Shown: piece by piece, positions 60,538 through 64,000 of the stretch | Position numbering within the stretch: the first letter of the stretch is position 1 | How the letters are laid out: every line of letters begins with the position of its first letter | NCBI GenBank assembly: GCA_029168955.1 | Contig: JAPDOI010000063.1 | Span: forward strand, 2,154,501 to 2,218,500 | Direction: 5' to 3' | Origin: Aplectana chamaeleonis | Taxonomy: Eukaryota > Nematoda > Chromadorea > Rhabditida > Cosmocercidae | Length of the DNA stretch: 64,000 bases | Notes under the pieces: model-generated | Databases searched by the model: none | Told to the model about the DNA's origin: nothing | The model's input: the letters and a program-made list of their open reading frames with translations, nothing else | Made by a program: the position numbers and the translations under genes

Positions 60538-62039
60538 CTAAGCATTTTGCGTATTCCAAGCAACACAAAGACCAGAGGCTTTGTTGCAATGAGAGTCTTC
60601 TATCGATGTGCAAGAGTAAGGATCCGAATCGCGGCACGGACGAGTCCCATAACCCCATAATTTCATTCCTTTCATTCCGTTCTCTCCGTCCATATACCTG
60701 CAACAAAAGTAAAACATAAGTGAATGCATGCGCATATACAATCGAACTCATTCTATAAATGAATAATTAGGTCTCTAACTTTTTCTTGTATAAGCAAAGT
60801 AATTCTAGAATTCGCTTCGAATCTTCCGCGACGGAAATCTTGTGGCCACATCCGATTGCTATGGAATTGTAAATAATCATCTGAAATATTGCTCAAACAT
60901 GTAATTGTGAAACGACCAAGATGCAAGATAAAATAAACCTGTTTTAGGGAAGATTCGTTGGAGGACCATTCTTTTATAGCTTCATTCAATGCCAAGTTTA
61001 TATCGCTGCCTTCTGGGAAAGGCCTAGACATGCAAAATTAAACCAACCAATGCTTCCTGTAAGACGTCAAACTCACTTGCGGAAATAGTTGGAGCCATAA
61101 TCTGTTTCCCTTTGTTTGTTATTGAGCATTGCTTGAGCTTGTCGTGAAAGATTTTCATTAATTTGCTGAAAACGACAGAGAATTCCATGAAAGCAGTGGA
61201 GCGCACTTCAGTTTACCTCTACAGTACAATACCGCTCGAGGGATTTGGTCAGAAGGCGCGCAGCTACGCGTTTCTGGGTCTTTAGCGTCCTCTTCTTATA
61301 ACTCTCTTCAAAGTTATTGTCCGGATCAGAGACTAATTTAAGATTCCGGTGAGAAGGGTACAATGATTGCTGGGGTTCAAGTTCAAATCGAAGAGTTTGG
61401 GGTTGAATCGTTGGTGCGCCATACAGCATACAAGTATACAAATACAGTGTGCCGCTGTACAGCGCCACATAAGTGAAATCACATTTCAGAATTATTTGTC
61501 CAAATTTAAACCCAACAAGCGCTAGACTGTGGGACAGCCCTCCTCACCTGATTCCTGGACAATTTTTCGAATCTTGAAAAGGTTAACTTCAAGGGAAGCT
61601 ATTGAAAAAGGACGCCAATTTGCGTAAACGCGTCCCACTCGCTTTCTTACCAAATCTTACGAGCTGTAGTGTACTTTTGAATCGCCTCGAAGCTCACCAG
61701 TTGGTACATATTGCTTGAGGGGCCATATTTTTTGCCGGCAATAATACTATCACCATTCGCAACTTTACTGCGGATCGCATTGTGGAGCAATTGGAATTTC
61801 GAATTTACTCCCGATTCTTCAGCTGAAAATCACTCTGTTACCAACATTTCATGTGGGAATACCTAGATGCTGTATCACTGAGGAAATTTTCTTGACATTT
61901 GAAGAACTCACCAGCAACGATTTCGCCAATTCGCAGGCATGCCACCTATAAAAGAATGGCTGTTAAGGCGTATGGAGTAAAGAGCTTGCTTGACACTCAC
62001 CGTAAGCAGAAAGAAGACAGAAGAGGCCATGTCGAACAT
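60538..62039 (-). CDS. CAP (ASP-like) gene D, seven exons, 210 aa
   Basis: Exons 62039-62001, 61945-61912, 61822-61698, 61165-61077, 61023-60939, 60880-60780 and 60697-60538 (633 nt, TAG). Order: signal peptide MFDMASSVFFLLT, FQLLHNAIRSKVANG, KYGPSSNMYQL, NENLSRQAQAML, GSNYF, LNEAIKEWSS, YNSIAIGCGHK, LLCLYKKK and the four-Cys tail. The last-exon protein is identical to that of gene C. It is the inverted paralogue of gene C; homology extends through the promoter to about 63550. The canonical HYTQ motif is absent. A 51-codon in-frame stretch (61369-61217) could be read as an extra exon, but its counterpart in gene C has stops, so I leave it in intron 3. Confidence 0.82.
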
Positions 62040-62180
62040 GTTCCTAGTATTTGTCGCTCCCTTTTATACGTAGCGTTCCCCTCTCTGTTCAAGCAGTGAC
62101 ACTGGGCTACGTGGCTGTTTGGGGAGTCCAATATCGACAATGTAAATAGTATAGGACATAGAAGCTGACATGGGCTTCTT
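62040..62180 (-). promoter_or_regulatory. Promoter of CAP gene D
   Basis: On the minus strand TATAAAAGGG ends about 20 bp from the ATG, with the A of ATAAAAG 28 bp upstream (62067). CAAACAGCCACGT (near 62109-62121), CACTGCTTGAA (near 62090-62101) and AGCCCATGTCAG (about 62166-62177) lie above it. Confidence 0.7.
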
Positions 62181-62339
62181 CTATGACAACTTCGGTGAAC
62201 GAATGTCTGTCTTAGGATCTCAGAGAAGTACATCTCCAAGAGGCCCGTTTTCCATGTTTCCGTCCCCTCTTACCCGGGAATTTGTTCGATAACCTCGATC
62301 GGCACTGGCGTCGTTATTACTTGTGCATATACCACACTT

Positions 62340-63385
62340 TATCGCATGCAAAACATTTCAGCAGGTACCTTATGGAGTAAGGATGAACAATGCTCAATTT
62401 CGAGTTCATTGTTTGGGAAGAATTCGTTGAAGTGGTTGCGCGACCATGGCTGAAATTTCTTGAACTGCGGGGAAGTTTTCGAGCCATCTGATATTGCCGA
62501 ATTCTTGGAACTTTCAGCGTTGGCCTTCAGGCGAATCATATACGCTGTGTTTGAGAATTATACTACATACCCCAGGAAGCTTGCATCGAATAATATCGAA
62601 AATGACCGTGGCAAAATTACACAACATATCTGGCGTTCCCGTGGAAATTCCAATTCTGCGGCAACTGTATCTATTTGTTTGTGATACGAATAGTCAGAAG
62701 CACAGATTTAATAGTTTAGAGAATTGTCTTGAAGCGGAAACACGTCGAAACTTCTGTAAGGCGTGTAGCAAAGTAACTTTTTGTGAACACTGCTTTCAGT
62801 CCGCACCAATTTGCTCAGATCGGCTATTTTGAACTGAGCCTTGGGGTTATCTGCTGTGCTCTGAGCATGAACTCAACGCGCGAGGTTACACCAAGAAACA
62901 GTTCTGGAATGCCTTGTAGCACGTGCTCCAGCGATAAAATTTCACAGCACTCGCCCCTGCGATAGTGCCTTCCGATGAAGGTGCATACTCCAGTTGAATG
63001 CATATGTGACTCTTACTGAATGCGGCTAATGTCTGAGAATATAGCGCATTTGGCCTTCGTTTTTATGTAGAAATCTCGCAGTACTTGCGCCCTTGCACCT
63101 TCGAGGCGAAAATTCGCGGCAAACTCTTGCCTCACGAAATGCGAGGGCGTAAGAGGCCCCTTCTTCGGAGGCATCTTGTCTTCCAACGGCAGAATTTTCT
63201 GTGCCCAATGGTGAGATTGCTGTAAGTATTTATGTGTCCGCCATTCCAGTGTCATCGTTGCTATTATTATCCTACTGCGCAGTTATGCAATTTTCTATAT
63301 ATTATATTACAGGTATGATAAAGGTGTCCAGAATTACACCCTCTCTTCACTTGAGAAAATTTCAAATGCAGCAGTTGTTTGTTTC
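62340..63385. other. DNA present beside gene D but absent beside gene C
   Basis: Promoter-distal homology between C and D runs to about 62340, then about 1.05 kb has no counterpart upstream of gene C before homology resumes near 63386. It contains a minus-strand frame with Met at 63174 (MPPKKGPLTPSHFVRQ start, about 53 residues to 63013), basic and helix-like, which I do not recognise. Confidence 0.45.
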
Positions 63386-63498
63386 CGGGAAAGTTTTATG
63401 ATTTCTGTTAGCTAGCCGTTTTGGCCTTTCTGTTTTCTGAAGAACTCGATTTTCTGATTTGTTTCCCGCAATTTTTTGGACATTTGCGCACATCTCTC
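63386..63498. mobile_element. hAT-like element end (inverted counterpart of 46694)
   Basis: It ends CGCACATCTCTC at 63498 (a CAGAGATGTGCG-type terminus read on the other strand with one change). TTCTGTTTTCTGAAGAACTC and similar CAGAAAA-complement words lie inside. Confidence 0.55.
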
Positions 63499-64000
63499 AA
63501 CGGTGCAACAGAGTGTTAGTCCAGGTGTGTCTAAGCTCACAAAAAGTCAGGCAAGCACGAAGTTAACGATTTTCTTGTGTGCCGCATTCCTCACTATACT
63601 GACTTTGAATCGTTCACGATGTTCTTCTCAGAAGTTTTGTGTGGGAATGGCGATGCGAAATTTTTGATAGATGCCTGACGAAGGGTCGATTCCTGCTGAC
63701 GGAATATCATGCATTTCGCTTCCTGAGTAATTTCGATGGTAAGTTCTCATCCACCTTGCTCCTTGTACACTCTCAGACGGGTCAAGGCAAGGGATTAGGC
63801 GAAACGGATGGTAAATGGTTTTCAGCGCGCGATGCCATTGCTTTCCGCTAGTGCGTGACTGAGGAATTTGTGTGTATTATTTTAGGAAACAGCTATTTTT
63901 CTTGGGATATTTTGCATAGTCAAATGAAAAAGTCCGTTTCGAAAAAGTGCCGTGTCTGACTCAGGGTTTGGAGTGAGGTGTGATGTATCACAGAGGGGAG
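63499..64000. other. Right-edge flank, no gene seen
   Basis: 63499-63550 matches the DNA left of the element end at 46694, inverted. The last 40 bases resemble 45688-45730 in direct orientation. Short frames (63-70 aa) are unrecognised. Confidence 0.4.

Noticed and set aside
61217..61369. Possible extra exon of gene D (51 codons, phase 0 at both ends)
   Set aside because: The counterpart in gene C lacks the acceptor and has stops and a 5-base difference. The CAP alignment runs straight from exon 3 (MYQL) into the next exon (NENLSRQAQ) without it.
1..64000. CRISPR arrays, rRNA, tRNA, bacterial operons
   Set aside because: None was seen on either strand; the regular repeats present are satellites, minisatellites and transposon termini.

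Overview
The window looks like nuclear DNA of a parasitic nematode, most likely a strongylid (hookworm-like). The evidence is small genes split into many short exons with TTTCAG acceptors, a nematode-type Srx chemoreceptor, mariner-family debris, dense small inverted-repeat elements, and a cluster of fast-evolving secreted CAP (SCP/TAPS, 'Ancylostoma secreted protein'-like) genes. No prokaryotic operon, tRNA, rRNA or CRISPR was seen.

Layout. A ~10.1 kb block occurs twice in the same orientation (3773-13888 and 22281-32382); a degraded third piece lies at the left edge (1-2715). Each full block carries two divergently transcribed CAP-like genes: type A on the minus strand (3878-6288; 22434-24876, frameshifted) and type B on the plus strand (9976-13678; 28471-32184), separated by ~3.6 kb. 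Between the blocks (14-22 kb) there are only MITEs and small repeats. From 32.5 to 39.8 kb the DNA is repeats, including a 1.56 kb hAT-like element with another inserted in it. A six-exon Srx-type receptor gene occupies 40050-44129 (minus); its large second intron holds two TTAA-flanked elements, one almost a perfect palindrome, and a dead mariner. A second CAP group follows: gene C (47220-48711, plus), pseudogene E (50559-51694, minus) and gene D (60538-62039, minus). C and D are the two sides of an inverted duplication. The DNA between and beyond them is satellites, minisatellites, foldback repeats and transposon fragments.

How the genes fit together. B, B', C and D predict secreted proteins of 209-215 residues built from the same seven exons with matching intron phases. 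They keep the CAP core layout (HNxxR-like helix, G-x-N-Y-F, FGCG/IGCG strand, C-terminal Cys-rich tail) but have no HYTQ-type histidine motif, so they look like divergent ASP-related proteins. Genes A, B, A', B', C and D share one promoter architecture: an AGCCCRTGTCAG-like box, a CCAGACAGCCA-like box and a TATA box whose first A is 28-29 bp upstream of the first ATG. This suggests co-regulation with almost no 5' UTR. All gene models were made by eye from splice signals and phase; none has been checked against transcripts.
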